A stretch of DNA of 64,000 bases, taken from contig NZ_AFHI01000072.1 of the NCBI RefSeq assembly GCF_000217935.1, forward strand, positions 62,001-126,000, written 5' to 3'. Positions 34,801-41,672 of this stretch are shown here, piece by piece. The stretch's first letter is position 1. Each line of letters starts with the position of its first letter. Below the pieces are notes generated by a model that worked only from the letters and a program-made list of their open reading frames with translations, had not been told where the DNA came from and searched no databases. The translations under genes and the position numbers were made by a program. The DNA is from Rheinheimera sp. A13L. Its GTDB lineage: Bacteria > Pseudomonadota > Gammaproteobacteria > Enterobacterales > Alteromonadaceae.

Positions 34801-35410
34801 ACACAGAACGGTACTCTGGTGAACTCGCGACAGAACCTGACACCATATAAAGCACCAGCAATACCACAGCAATCAGATACAGGGCCATCATGGAACGGAA
34901 ACGGGCCGCTATAGCGTAAAACAAGGCGGAAATGATAAAAAAACTGGGCACTGACAATACCAGATAGTTATAGGCATAAAAGCTGAGATCTGTTGGGCCA
35001 AAACGACTGGCATCCACCCAAGGCATAAAGCTTGCCAATAACATGCCCAAAGGCACTGCGATGTAAACCAGTAACACCACCAGATAGCTGCCAAAAAAGC
35101 GGCCAAACTGGTAAGCAAAAGGCGATACCGGCTTACTGTAGATCAGCTCTTCCATTTGATGTTGCTGATTACGTACCGCACTGCTTCCGACAAAATTCAC
35201 CACCAAAAACATGGCGAATATACTTAAAATCAACAGGGTTTGGCCTATAGAGAAAGGGCCATTTTTAAATACCTCACCACCACCACCTATGGTGACGTTG
35301 TCAGAGGCAACAGATAAGAAGCTGACTAAAAAAAGCAATAAACTAACCACATAAAAAGAGGGCTGGCGCAGGTAATAACGCAGCTCAAAACGGGTCATTA
35401 AAGCAAACAT
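31847..35410 (-). CDS. ABC-2 permease fused to M1-type aminopeptidase
   Basis: A 1187-residue membrane protein. The first 560 or so residues hold two blocks of hydrophobic helices of the ABC-2 permease type, separated by a lysine-rich linker (KKAKKAKKAE). A further helix near 565-585 leads into a large extracytoplasmic region with the zinc motif HEVAHQWWGHQ (about 925-935) and a downstream glutamate in VISESLSQY, as in gluzincin M1 peptidases. A canonical GxMEN motif is not evident. The partner ATPase gene is immediately upstream (8 bases). Such ABC/M1 fusions occur in many Gammaproteobacteria; substrate unknown. A palindromic repeat lies at each end of the pair. Confidence 0.9.
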   Translation of the reverse strand: MFALMTRFELRYYLRQPSFYVVSLLLFLVSFLSVASDNVTIGGGGEVFKNGPFSIGQTLLILSIFAMFLVVNFVGSSAVRNQQHQMEELIYSKPVSPFAYQFGRFFGSYLVVLLVYIAVPLGMLLASFMPWVDASRFGPTDLSFYAYNYLVLSVPSFFIISALFYAIAARFRSMMALYLIAVVLLVLYMVSGSVASSPEYRSVSALLDPFGLRTFLDVTRYWTIQEKNTLLVGFEGVLLQNRLLWLAIALILLAFSGLFKLPSLDRKDSKKAKKAKKAELKLPELSLQNLQKKAFSTTLLPAFWVRLKFEVKQVLFTAPFIILGLITVAQLIGPLFADFGWYGTSNWPLTQTMVDHVMGSVSLLMIIVIVYYGAEVVWRERNSGMGDIIDTMPVPNLTFWTAKLLAMVLVMATLIVLGVLTTMGYQLIKGIEDFELTQYLIRLGYFFLLPFMMSAVLAFFLQVLSPNKFVGMGLFVGYFLSTLVMASWGLGHSLYNFSSSPFIGFSDLNQYATNLSTHSVYMLYWGAISTVLFVLGYGLYHRGPLQSLKVRWSKLGYHLGKAGKAVIAVSLLVAVATGGFIYQQTMVLNNYITTDEMTDLQAEYEKEYIQFATLPALVTTDVKAQIDLFPSEQKVVALMQMQWQNKSALPVEKVLVNWPENTEQMAVMIEGASLSEKDVKFRTSWLTFSTAVAPGATVEGVIELTRESKGLRETGFDSVVVENGTFINNWELLPTFGYREAVELQDRHERLKRDLEPNERANKLEDSSFYTQNFFGPDGDFIQFEATISTEADQVALTPGYLQKQWQQDGRNYFSYKMDQPMVNFYSISSGRYEVKKAEHNGVAIEVYYHKGHPWNIDRMVESVKDSIDYFSAAFGPYQHKQLRIIEFPGYRSFAQSFANTVPYSELIGFITDLRDAENIDPVYYVTAHEVAHQWWGHQVGAANVQGSAVISESLSQYAALMVMEKKYGADKIRKFLKHELDRYLQGRSAERLGEQPLLRSEGQGYIHYQKGSVVMMAIKDRLGEDRLNANLKAFNERYRYRNDPFPTTLDLVSYLGQNTTTEEKAFIDDLFNNITLYDLRVKDAKVTELADGKFQLNLVLHADKLVADEKGVETIQPLAEQIDIGVFSVDPDQTSGESGVIYLKKHQLTSGENSIELVLDQKPLYVGVDPFVRLIDRDGADNIRKL

Positions 35411-35418
35411 AACCCCTC

Positions 35419-36303
35419 CTAAGCTGCAGCTTGTGCTGTGCGGTGATTTGATAAACAGGAGAAATAAACATCCTCCAGACCAGCCGCTGTTGCGACAAAA
35501 CCTTCAGGCGCTTGCTCTGCAAATACATTCAGCACAGTGCGACCGGCAAACAGACGCTTGGAGATCACTGGCAATACTTTTTCCAGTTCAGCCGCTTCCT
35601 GCTGTGACACTGTTTTAGTCCAGATTTGACCATTAACCCTTTGGATCAAGTCCAGCGGATTGCCTTGCAACAAAATCTGACCACCGGCCAACACCGCCAT
35701 AGCAGGGCACAGCTCTGCCACGTCATCCACAATATGAGTGGATAAAATAATGACTTTCTCTTCACCTAAACTGACCAGCAAGTTATGAAATCTGTTGCGC
35801 TCTTCCGGGTCCAGACCCGCTGTGGGTTCGTCAACAATCAACAGATCCGGGTTGCCCAATAAAGCCTGAGCTATACCAAAACGCTGACGCATACCGCCGG
35901 AAAAACCGCTGACTGCTTTATCTTTATGCTGAAACAAGTTGGTATGAGCCAATAATCCTTCAACCAGCTCTTTACGTTCTTTTTTCTGGGTAAAACCTTT
36001 TAATACCGCCAGATGATCCAATAAATCAAAAGCGCTGATACGAGGGTAAACACTAAAATCCTGCGGCAGATAACCCAAGGTTTTGCGAAGTGCCTGTGGG
36101 TCTTTTAATACATCAATGCCATTAAACTGAATGCTGCCGCTGTCGGGTTGCTGCAAAGTGGCTATGGTACGCATTAAGGAGGATTTACCGGCACCATTTG
36201 GGCCTAACAAGCCAAACATACCTTTGCTGATAGACAGATTGACGTTATTCAGCGCTTTGACGCCATTGTCGTAGGTTTTGGTCAGACCTTTAATTTCCAG
36301 CAT
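35419..36303 (-). CDS. ABC transporter ATP-binding protein
   Basis: A 294-residue ATPase with Walker A GLLGPNGAGKSSLMRT (about 32-47), Q-loop LGYLPQDFSVYP, signature FSGGMRQRFGIAQALLG, Walker B LLIVDEPTAGLDPEE and the H-loop STHIVDD. The last 80 residues are a C-terminal extension that may contact the permease. It is eight bases upstream of the permease/M1 peptidase fusion and almost certainly forms a complex with it. No substrate-binding protein is nearby, which fits an export or membrane-remodelling role. Confidence 0.93.
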   Translation of the reverse strand: MLEIKGLTKTYDNGVKALNNVNLSISKGMFGLLGPNGAGKSSLMRTIATLQQPDSGSIQFNGIDVLKDPQALRKTLGYLPQDFSVYPRISAFDLLDHLAVLKGFTQKKERKELVEGLLAHTNLFQHKDKAVSGFSGGMRQRFGIAQALLGNPDLLIVDEPTAGLDPEERNRFHNLLVSLGEEKVIILSTHIVDDVAELCPAMAVLAGGQILLQGNPLDLIQRVNGQIWTKTVSQQEAAELEKVLPVISKRLFAGRTVLNVFAEQAPEGFVATAAGLEDVYFSCLSNHRTAQAAA

Positions 36304-36416
36304 GGGGGAGCTCCTTGTTATGGTGTTGTGTCATTAATACACTAAGTTAACATGGAGTTTGTAGAGGAGTAACCTATCAATGGCTCACAAATGAAGTGAA
36401 GTTGTAACAAGTTATT

Positions 36417-36473
36417 AAAATTGGGGGCAGATCACATTGTTAACTGTTAACAATGTGATTTGACCCCAATTTT
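36417..36473. repeat. Palindromic repeat, copy 2, overlapping the tag stop
   Basis: A long imperfect palindrome: AAAATTGGGG...CCCCAATTTT ends around the same core CATTGTTAAC-T-GTTAACAATG found at 31796. The arms differ at only two positions (G-U type) over more than 24 bases. Its right end includes the stop codon of the tag gene (36472-36474). The T-rich edges could also let it terminate transcription in either direction. Confidence 0.75.
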
Positions 36474-37176
36474 ACATCTGAAGGCCTACATGGTTATCGC
36501 CGAAGCTAAAGGCGACTACTTTACTGATTTCCTGCAGGCTTAAGCCGGATTCCTGTTGCCACAGGTTAAATTGCTGTTGAATGGCTTTCTGGTTTTTCTG
36601 GCTGGTTAAACCACCTTCGACCACACCAAAGTTACGCAGATAAGCTTCTAAATCCTGGCTGATAATAAAGGTATCTTTGCCCAGCATACGAAGCGCATAA
36701 GCACCGGTATTGCCGCCTAAACGACAGCCGTGTTTTTTCAGATATCCCCATAAGCCAATAATGTCTTCACCTGGCCACTGGGCTAAAAAGGCGCCAAAGC
36801 TGCCATATTGATCAGCCACCTGTTGGATCATCAGCGCGTTGTCACGTATCGCAAACACCTTGGTGGCATTGCGGATGATACGAGGGTCTGTGGCTTTAGC
36901 TGCCAGCATTTCGTCACTCATCAACAGCATTTTTTCCGGTTCAAAACCAAAAAAGATTTCTTCAAAACCCGGCCACTTTTTTTCAACCACAGACCAGACA
37001 AAACCGGACTGAAAAATCTTTTTGCTGAACTCGCTTAAACATTCAGCATCTGTCAGTTGGCTTAACTGAGCCGCAGTTCGGGGTTTAGATAACAAAGCCT
37101 GCAATGCGGCTTTGCCCCCTTTGCGCTCAGCGGCCCTGTGAAAAATAACCGCAAAAGATTCTGCATAGGACATCAT
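36472..37176 (-). CDS. tag: DNA-3-methyladenine glycosylase I family protein
   Basis: A 234-residue HhH-GPD-like base-excision enzyme of the Tag family. Landmarks are LSKPRTAAQLSQLTDAECLSEFSKKIFQSGFVWSVVEKKWPGFEEIFFGF in the N-terminal half, DPRIIRNATKVFAIRDNALMI, and a helix with GNTGAYALRMLGKDTFIISQDLEAYL. It is longer than E. coli Tag (187) and I do not see its N-terminal zinc Cys/His pair, so it belongs to the divergent long branch. It should remove alkylated adenine from DNA. It lies nine bases after a lipoprotein gene, third in an operon with prlC. Its last codons lie in a palindromic repeat. Confidence 0.82.
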   Translation of the reverse strand: MMSYAESFAVIFHRAAERKGGKAALQALLSKPRTAAQLSQLTDAECLSEFSKKIFQSGFVWSVVEKKWPGFEEIFFGFEPEKMLLMSDEMLAAKATDPRIIRNATKVFAIRDNALMIQQVADQYGSFGAFLAQWPGEDIIGLWGYLKKHGCRLGGNTGAYALRMLGKDTFIISQDLEAYLRNFGVVEGGLTSQKNQKAIQQQFNLWQQESGLSLQEISKVVAFSFGDNHVGLQM

Positions 37177-37185
37177 CAGCTTTCT

Positions 37186-37608
37186 CTATAAAACATTGTC
37201 AGCCCCAAGTACACAATAGCCATTCACCCACCCCACTTTGGGTTCTGGCACAATAGCGCAGTCCGAATACATTCTTTCCTGCTTTTGCATGGTCTGTTGT
37301 GCATTTTTATAGTGTTCAGCAAGCTTTAACAGCTCAGCTTCGTCTGTATGCTCAGTCGAATACGCCACATAAGTTTCAGGCCCTCCACACGCTTTGTGGC
37401 CGAGCGCAAGCACTCTGCATTGAGAGGGATCTGAAGCTTTGGCATCACCTATCAGTTGCCTGATCTGCTCTCTTTCTTGCTGAATTTGCGTTTTTATATC
37501 CATAGCACCCTCTTGTGGCTGAACAGTCTGCAGCGGTTCAGATTCTGAACAAGCGGCTGTACTTACACAGATAGCCGCAAACAGGACATAAGGAAAAAAC
37601 TTCTTCAT
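37186..37608 (-). CDS. Putative lipoprotein
   Basis: A 140-residue exported protein with a signal peptide ending in the lipobox T-A-A-C (Cys20). The mature part has a helical, glutamine-rich segment (IQQEREQIRQLIGDAKA), then Cys pairs in QCRVLALGHKACGG and DCAIVPEPKVGWVNGYC that may form disulfides. No family recognised. It sits 28 bases after prlC and nine bases before tag, in the same direction, suggesting one transcript. Confidence 0.75.
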   Translation of the reverse strand: MKKFFPYVLFAAICVSTAACSESEPLQTVQPQEGAMDIKTQIQQEREQIRQLIGDAKASDPSQCRVLALGHKACGGPETYVAYSTEHTDEAELLKLAEHYKNAQQTMQKQERMYSDCAIVPEPKVGWVNGYCVLGADNVL

Positions 37609-37636
37609 AGCGCCTCTTTATAAAGGTATGACCCTT

Positions 37637-39658
37637 TTAAGCTGTTATGCCCATGTGCCGCAATAATGCTGCATTGGATGGTTCACGACCACGGAAAGCT
37701 TTAAACAGCTCCATAGGTTCTGCACTGCCGCCTTTTTCTAAAATGCAGTGCAGAAAGTCCTGACCCACAGCAGCATTAAAAATACCTTCTTCTTCAAAGC
37801 GGCCAAAGGCATCAGCAGACAATACTTCAGCCCATAAATAGCTGTAATAACCAGCACCATAACCACCGGCAAAAATATGGCTGAAACCATGCTGGAAGCG
37901 GTTAAAGCGTGGCGGCAGTATCACAGAAACCTGCTGGCGCACATCATCCAGAATGTGCTGTACACGCCCACCCAAAGCCGGGTCGTATTCGGCATGTAAA
38001 CGGAAGTCAAACAAAGCGAACTCCAGCTGACGCACTAAAAACAACGCCGACTGGAAGTTTTTCGCTGCCAGCATTTTTTCCAGCATATCCTGTGGCAATG
38101 CTTCGCCTGTCTGGTAGTGGCCTGAAATTAACGCCAAAGCTTCTGGCTGCCAGCACCAGTTTTCTAAAAACTGGCTGGGTAGCTCCACCGCATCCCAGGC
38201 CACACCACTGATACCTGCCACATCAGACGCATCGACCTGAGTCAGCATATGGTGTAAACCATGGCCAAACTCATGGAATAAGGTGACTACTTCGTCATGA
38301 GTGAATAACGCAGGTTTACCACCTACAGGTTTATTAAAGTTACAGGTTAAATAGGCTACAGGGTGCTGCAGGCTGCCATCGGCTTTCCAGCGCCGCCCCT
38401 GGCAATCGTCCATCCAGGCACCACCCCGCTTTTTCGCGCGGGCATATAGATCCAGGTAAAAACTGCCACGCAGCTCGCCTTTGGCATCAAAAATATCGTA
38501 AAAGCTGACGTCCGGATGCCAGACATCAACGCCTTGACGTTGTTTCACGTCAATACCAAATAGCTTATTTAACACACTGAACAAACCAGGCACTACTTTG
38601 GTTTCCGGGAAATAAGGCCGCAAAGCTTCGTCAGAAATGGAGTATTTGGCTTGTTTTAATTTCTCTGAGTAATAAGTGACATCCCAGGCGTTTAACTCAT
38701 CGACGTCAAACTCTGCTTTAACAAAAGCTTTTAACTCGGCCAGATCCTGCAGCGCCTGAGGTTTAGCGCGGCGAGCTAAATCGGCTAAAAACTCCAGCAC
38801 CTGAGCCGGACTTTCGGCCATTTTAGTCGCCAGTGATTCTTCCGCTGCGTTGTTAAAATCCAGTAGCTGCGCCAGCTCGTGACGCAGTGCTAAGGTCTCT
38901 TCAATAATGGCCGTGTTATCAAACTGACCCGCTGTTGGGCCTTGATCCGATGCACGGGTGCAATAAGCCTGATACAACTCAGCACGTAAATCGCGATTGT
39001 CAGCATAAGTTAAAATGGCGATATAACTTGGGAACTCCAGCGTAAAAACCCAACCGGACAATTCTTTTTGTGCAGCCGCTTCTGCCGCTGCTAATTTGGC
39101 ATCTTCAGGTAAACCAGACAGCAGGCTTTCATCTTCAATATGTTTAAACCAGGCTTGAGTGGCATCCAGCGTATTGTTGGAAAAGCTGGAGGCTAAATCA
39201 GAAGCACGGCTTTGAATTTCACCATAACGCTGCTTTTTCTCATCCGACAACCCAATACCGGACAGCTTAAAATCACGCAACGCGTTTTGAATCACTTTTT
39301 GCTGCGCTGTGGTTAAAGTGGCGTATTCAGTACTGTGCGACAGCTTTAAATAAGCCTGATACAAACCTTCATGCTGACCTATATAAGTGCTGAAATCGGA
39401 TAACAATGGCAGGCAGCTTTCATAAGCGTCACGAAGTTCAGGGCTGTTTTTCACTGAATTTAAATGCGATACAGGCGACCAGAATTTACCCAGTTCATCG
39501 CTGTTTTCCTCAAGCGCCACAATCAGCGACTGCCAGCCCGGGTTTGGCTCTTTCACTACAGCTTCGATATCTGCAGTACAAAGGGCTATTAACTGCTCTA
39601 CACGGGCTTTGATTTGGCTGGGTTCGATTTGACTAAATGCAGGTAAGACTTGGGTCAT
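37637..39658 (-). CDS. prlC: Oligopeptidase A
   Basis: A 673-residue M3-family zinc metallopeptidase, close to the 680 residues of E. coli OpdA. The zinc site is VTLFHEFGHGLHHML (HEFGH at about 460), with the downstream VELPSQFLENW glutamate, and the C-terminal FSHIFAGGYGAGYYSYLWAEVLSADAFGRF stretch characteristic of the family. It is cytoplasmic and degrades short peptides, including signal-peptide remnants. It heads a minus-strand operon with a lipoprotein and tag. Nothing unusual. Confidence 0.95.
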   Translation of the reverse strand: MTQVLPAFSQIEPSQIKARVEQLIALCTADIEAVVKEPNPGWQSLIVALEENSDELGKFWSPVSHLNSVKNSPELRDAYESCLPLLSDFSTYIGQHEGLYQAYLKLSHSTEYATLTTAQQKVIQNALRDFKLSGIGLSDEKKQRYGEIQSRASDLASSFSNNTLDATQAWFKHIEDESLLSGLPEDAKLAAAEAAAQKELSGWVFTLEFPSYIAILTYADNRDLRAELYQAYCTRASDQGPTAGQFDNTAIIEETLALRHELAQLLDFNNAAEESLATKMAESPAQVLEFLADLARRAKPQALQDLAELKAFVKAEFDVDELNAWDVTYYSEKLKQAKYSISDEALRPYFPETKVVPGLFSVLNKLFGIDVKQRQGVDVWHPDVSFYDIFDAKGELRGSFYLDLYARAKKRGGAWMDDCQGRRWKADGSLQHPVAYLTCNFNKPVGGKPALFTHDEVVTLFHEFGHGLHHMLTQVDASDVAGISGVAWDAVELPSQFLENWCWQPEALALISGHYQTGEALPQDMLEKMLAAKNFQSALFLVRQLEFALFDFRLHAEYDPALGGRVQHILDDVRQQVSVILPPRFNRFQHGFSHIFAGGYGAGYYSYLWAEVLSADAFGRFEEEGIFNAAVGQDFLHCILEKGGSAEPMELFKAFRGREPSNAALLRHMGITA

Positions 39659-39701
39659 GGTTTATCTCTGTCTGGCCTTTAAAAAGGTGTACGTTTTTCA
39701 C

Positions 39702-39715
39702 GTCACTTGGGTATA
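39702..39715. repeat. Fragment of the TATACCCAAGTGAC repeat end
   Basis: GTCACTTGGGTATA matches the right terminus of the MITE-like element at 13651-13916. Only this 14-base end is present, 43 bases upstream of prlC, with no partner end nearby. It may be a deletion remnant or a solo end. Confidence 0.4.
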
Positions 39716-39789
39716 AATGAATTATTGGGGCTTTTTCAGTGTTCTCAAGCATTTTTCTGCGCTCTGGTTAGACTTTATCGCATATTCCC

Positions 39790-39818
39790 TTGAGTTCAGC
39801 CAGTTGACCCCATATAAC
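39790..39818 (+). promoter_or_regulatory. Predicted sigma-70 promoter of gor
   Basis: TTGAGT (39790-39795), a 17-base spacer and TATAAC (39813-39818) lie 33 bases upstream of the gor start. Spacing is ideal and the hexamers are good but not perfect. No operator-like palindrome overlaps it. Confidence 0.45.
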
Positions 39819-39850
39819 CATTAAATACCGAAGCAACAACAGAGCCAGCA

Positions 39851-41203
39851 ATGACTGAACATTTTGACTATATCGCCATAGGTGGCGGCAGCGGTGGCAT
39901 AGCCAGCGCCAACAGAGCAGCCAGCCATGGTCAGAAATGCGCCATTATTGAAGCCAAATTTTTAGGCGGCACCTGCGTCAATGTAGGTTGTGTGCCGAAA
40001 AAAGCCATGTGGTTTGCCGGGCAAATTGCCGATGCTTTTAAATATGCGCCGGACTATGGTTTAGCTGTTGAAATGCCTGCCTTAAACTGGGGCAAGTTAG
40101 TAGAAAGCCGTGAAGCTTATATTTCCCGTATTCATGGCTCTTACGACAGAGTATTAGCAAAAAATGGCGTCACAGTGATTCAGGGATTTGCCCGTTTTGT
40201 TGGTAAAAATACGGTCGAAGTAAATGGTAAATTGTATAGCGCTGACCATATAACCATAGCCACTGGGGGTCGTCCTGTGCGCCCAGATTTACCGGGAGCT
40301 GAACTGGGCATAGACAGCGATGGCTTTTTTGCCTTACAAAGCCAGCCCAAACGTGTGGCTGTTGTTGGGGCAGGTTATATCGCCGTAGAAATTGCAGGTG
40401 TGATGCAAGCCCTTGGCAGTGAAACCCATTTACTGGTGCGTAAAGACAAACCTTTGCGTGGCTTCGACCCTATATTGTCTGACACCTTAGTTGAACTGAT
40501 GGCCAAAGATGGCCCGAAGTTGCACACTCACACCGAAGTCACTTCTGTCAGTAAAAATACCGATGGCTCCTTAACTGTTCAGGTGTCGACAGGCCAGAAC
40601 CTGACTGTGGATTGTCTGATTTGGGCTATAGGCCGTGAACCTGCCAACGATCAACTACATTTGGAAAAAGCCGGTGTGACCTTAGACGACGACGGTTTTA
40701 TTCCTACAGATGAATTTCAGAATACCAACGTGCCAGGTATTTATGCCGTAGGGGATAACACAGGCCGGTTGGCGTTAACTCCGGTGGCAGTAGCGGCCGG
40801 ACGACGTTTGTCAGAGCGGTTATTTAATAACAAACCAGACAGCAAACTGGATTACAGCACAGTACCGACAGTAGTATTTTCGCACCCTCCTATTGGCACT
40901 ATAGGTTTAACTGAAGACGAAGCCCGTCAGCAGTTTGGTGATGATCAAGTGAAAGTGTATCGCAGCGAATTTGCCGCTATGTATACGGCTTTAACCCAAC
41001 ATCGTCAGCTTACCCGGATGAAACTGGTGTGCGCTGGCCCTGCCGAAAAAGTGGTAGGTTTGCATGTGATAGGTTTTGGCGCCGATGAAATGCTGCAAGG
41101 TTTTGGTGTAGCCATCAAAATGGGCGCCACCAAAGCCGACTTTGATAACTGTGTGGCTATACATCCAACTTCCTCTGAAGAGTTTGTTACTCTTAGAAAT
41201 TAG
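39851..41203 (+). CDS. gor: Glutathione-disulfide reductase
   Basis: A 450-residue FAD/NADPH disulfide reductase. The N-terminal FAD site is [18 protein letters not shown], the redox-active pair is [16 protein letters not shown] (about Cys42/Cys47), the NADPH site is [21 protein letters not shown], and the C-terminal catalytic histidine is in AIHPTSSEE. Length and motifs match Gor. It reduces oxidised glutathione with NADPH in the cytoplasm. A sigma-70 promoter is predicted upstream. Monocistronic, divergent from prlC. Confidence 0.95.
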   Translation: MTEHFDYIAIGGGSGGIASANRAASHGQKCAIIEAKFLGGTCVNVGCVPKKAMWFAGQIADAFKYAPDYGLAVEMPALNWGKLVESREAYISRIHGSYDRVLAKNGVTVIQGFARFVGKNTVEVNGKLYSADHITIATGGRPVRPDLPGAELGIDSDGFFALQSQPKRVAVVGAGYIAVEIAGVMQALGSETHLLVRKDKPLRGFDPILSDTLVELMAKDGPKLHTHTEVTSVSKNTDGSLTVQVSTGQNLTVDCLIWAIGREPANDQLHLEKAGVTLDDDGFIPTDEFQNTNVPGIYAVGDNTGRLALTPVAVAAGRRLSERLFNNKPDSKLDYSTVPTVVFSHPPIGTIGLTEDEARQQFGDDQVKVYRSEFAAMYTALTQHRQLTRMKLVCAGPAEKVVGLHVIGFGADEMLQGFGVAIKMGATKADFDNCVAIHPTSSEEFVTLRN

Positions 41204-41301
41204 TGCAGAAAAACCAGCCAGCTTCATTTTTAGCATCTTGCAAAGAATGGCGCTGGTGTGGTTTTTTATCGGATCGCTTTGAAGTCCGGTAAAAAATATC
41301 T

Positions 41302-41604
41302 CTATTGCCAGATCAGCTCCGGCGCTTCAGCTTTGGCGAAGCGGATAAAATGCCTGTCTATCGTATCCACTATCTCAACCAGTTCCTGCTCCGAATCTGC
41401 GCTGCAGATCATCTGTAAACCTAAAGCATCAGCCTGCAAGGTACAAGTGCCCTCGGCAAAGCAGATATTTCCACGGTTTTCGTCCCAGTCAGCACTGACT
41501 CTGTGGGCGAAATGCTTGCACAACCTTTGCAAATATTTACTGCCGTTAGGAGTCTTTACCTGAGCTACACGGTTGAGTTGAGGTGTGAATTGTTGTTCAG
41601 ACAT
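41302..41604 (-). CDS. DUF2218 family protein
   Basis: A 100-residue protein with the DUF2218 pattern: an N-terminal strand with VKTPNGSKYLQRLCKHFAHRVSADWD, then ICFAEGTCTLQADALGLQMICSADSEQELVEIVDTIDRHFIRFA. Family members are small alpha/beta proteins; some are found near siderophore or iron genes, and their function is not established. It lies downstream of the TonB receptor gene on the same strand, beyond a terminator-like hairpin, so it may be separate from the siderophore cluster or its distal end. Confidence 0.8.
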   Translation of the reverse strand: MSEQQFTPQLNRVAQVKTPNGSKYLQRLCKHFAHRVSADWDENRGNICFAEGTCTLQADALGLQMICSADSEQELVEIVDTIDRHFIRFAKAEAPELIWQ

Positions 41605-41618
41605 GCCTGGTTCCTGAA

Positions 41619-41654
41619 AAAGTGTGACCGACCAGCGTCCTGGACGCCGGTCGG
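41619..41654 (-). terminator. Terminator of the TonB-dependent receptor gene
   Basis: Arms CCGACCAGCGTC and GACGCCGGTCGG (41628-41654, one mismatch) form a strong stem just after the receptor stop. Read on the minus strand it is followed by TCACACTTTTTC, a usable U-run. Distance from the stop codon is about 18 bases. Confidence 0.6.
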
Positions 41655-41672
41655 ATGTTACGATGTTACAGC

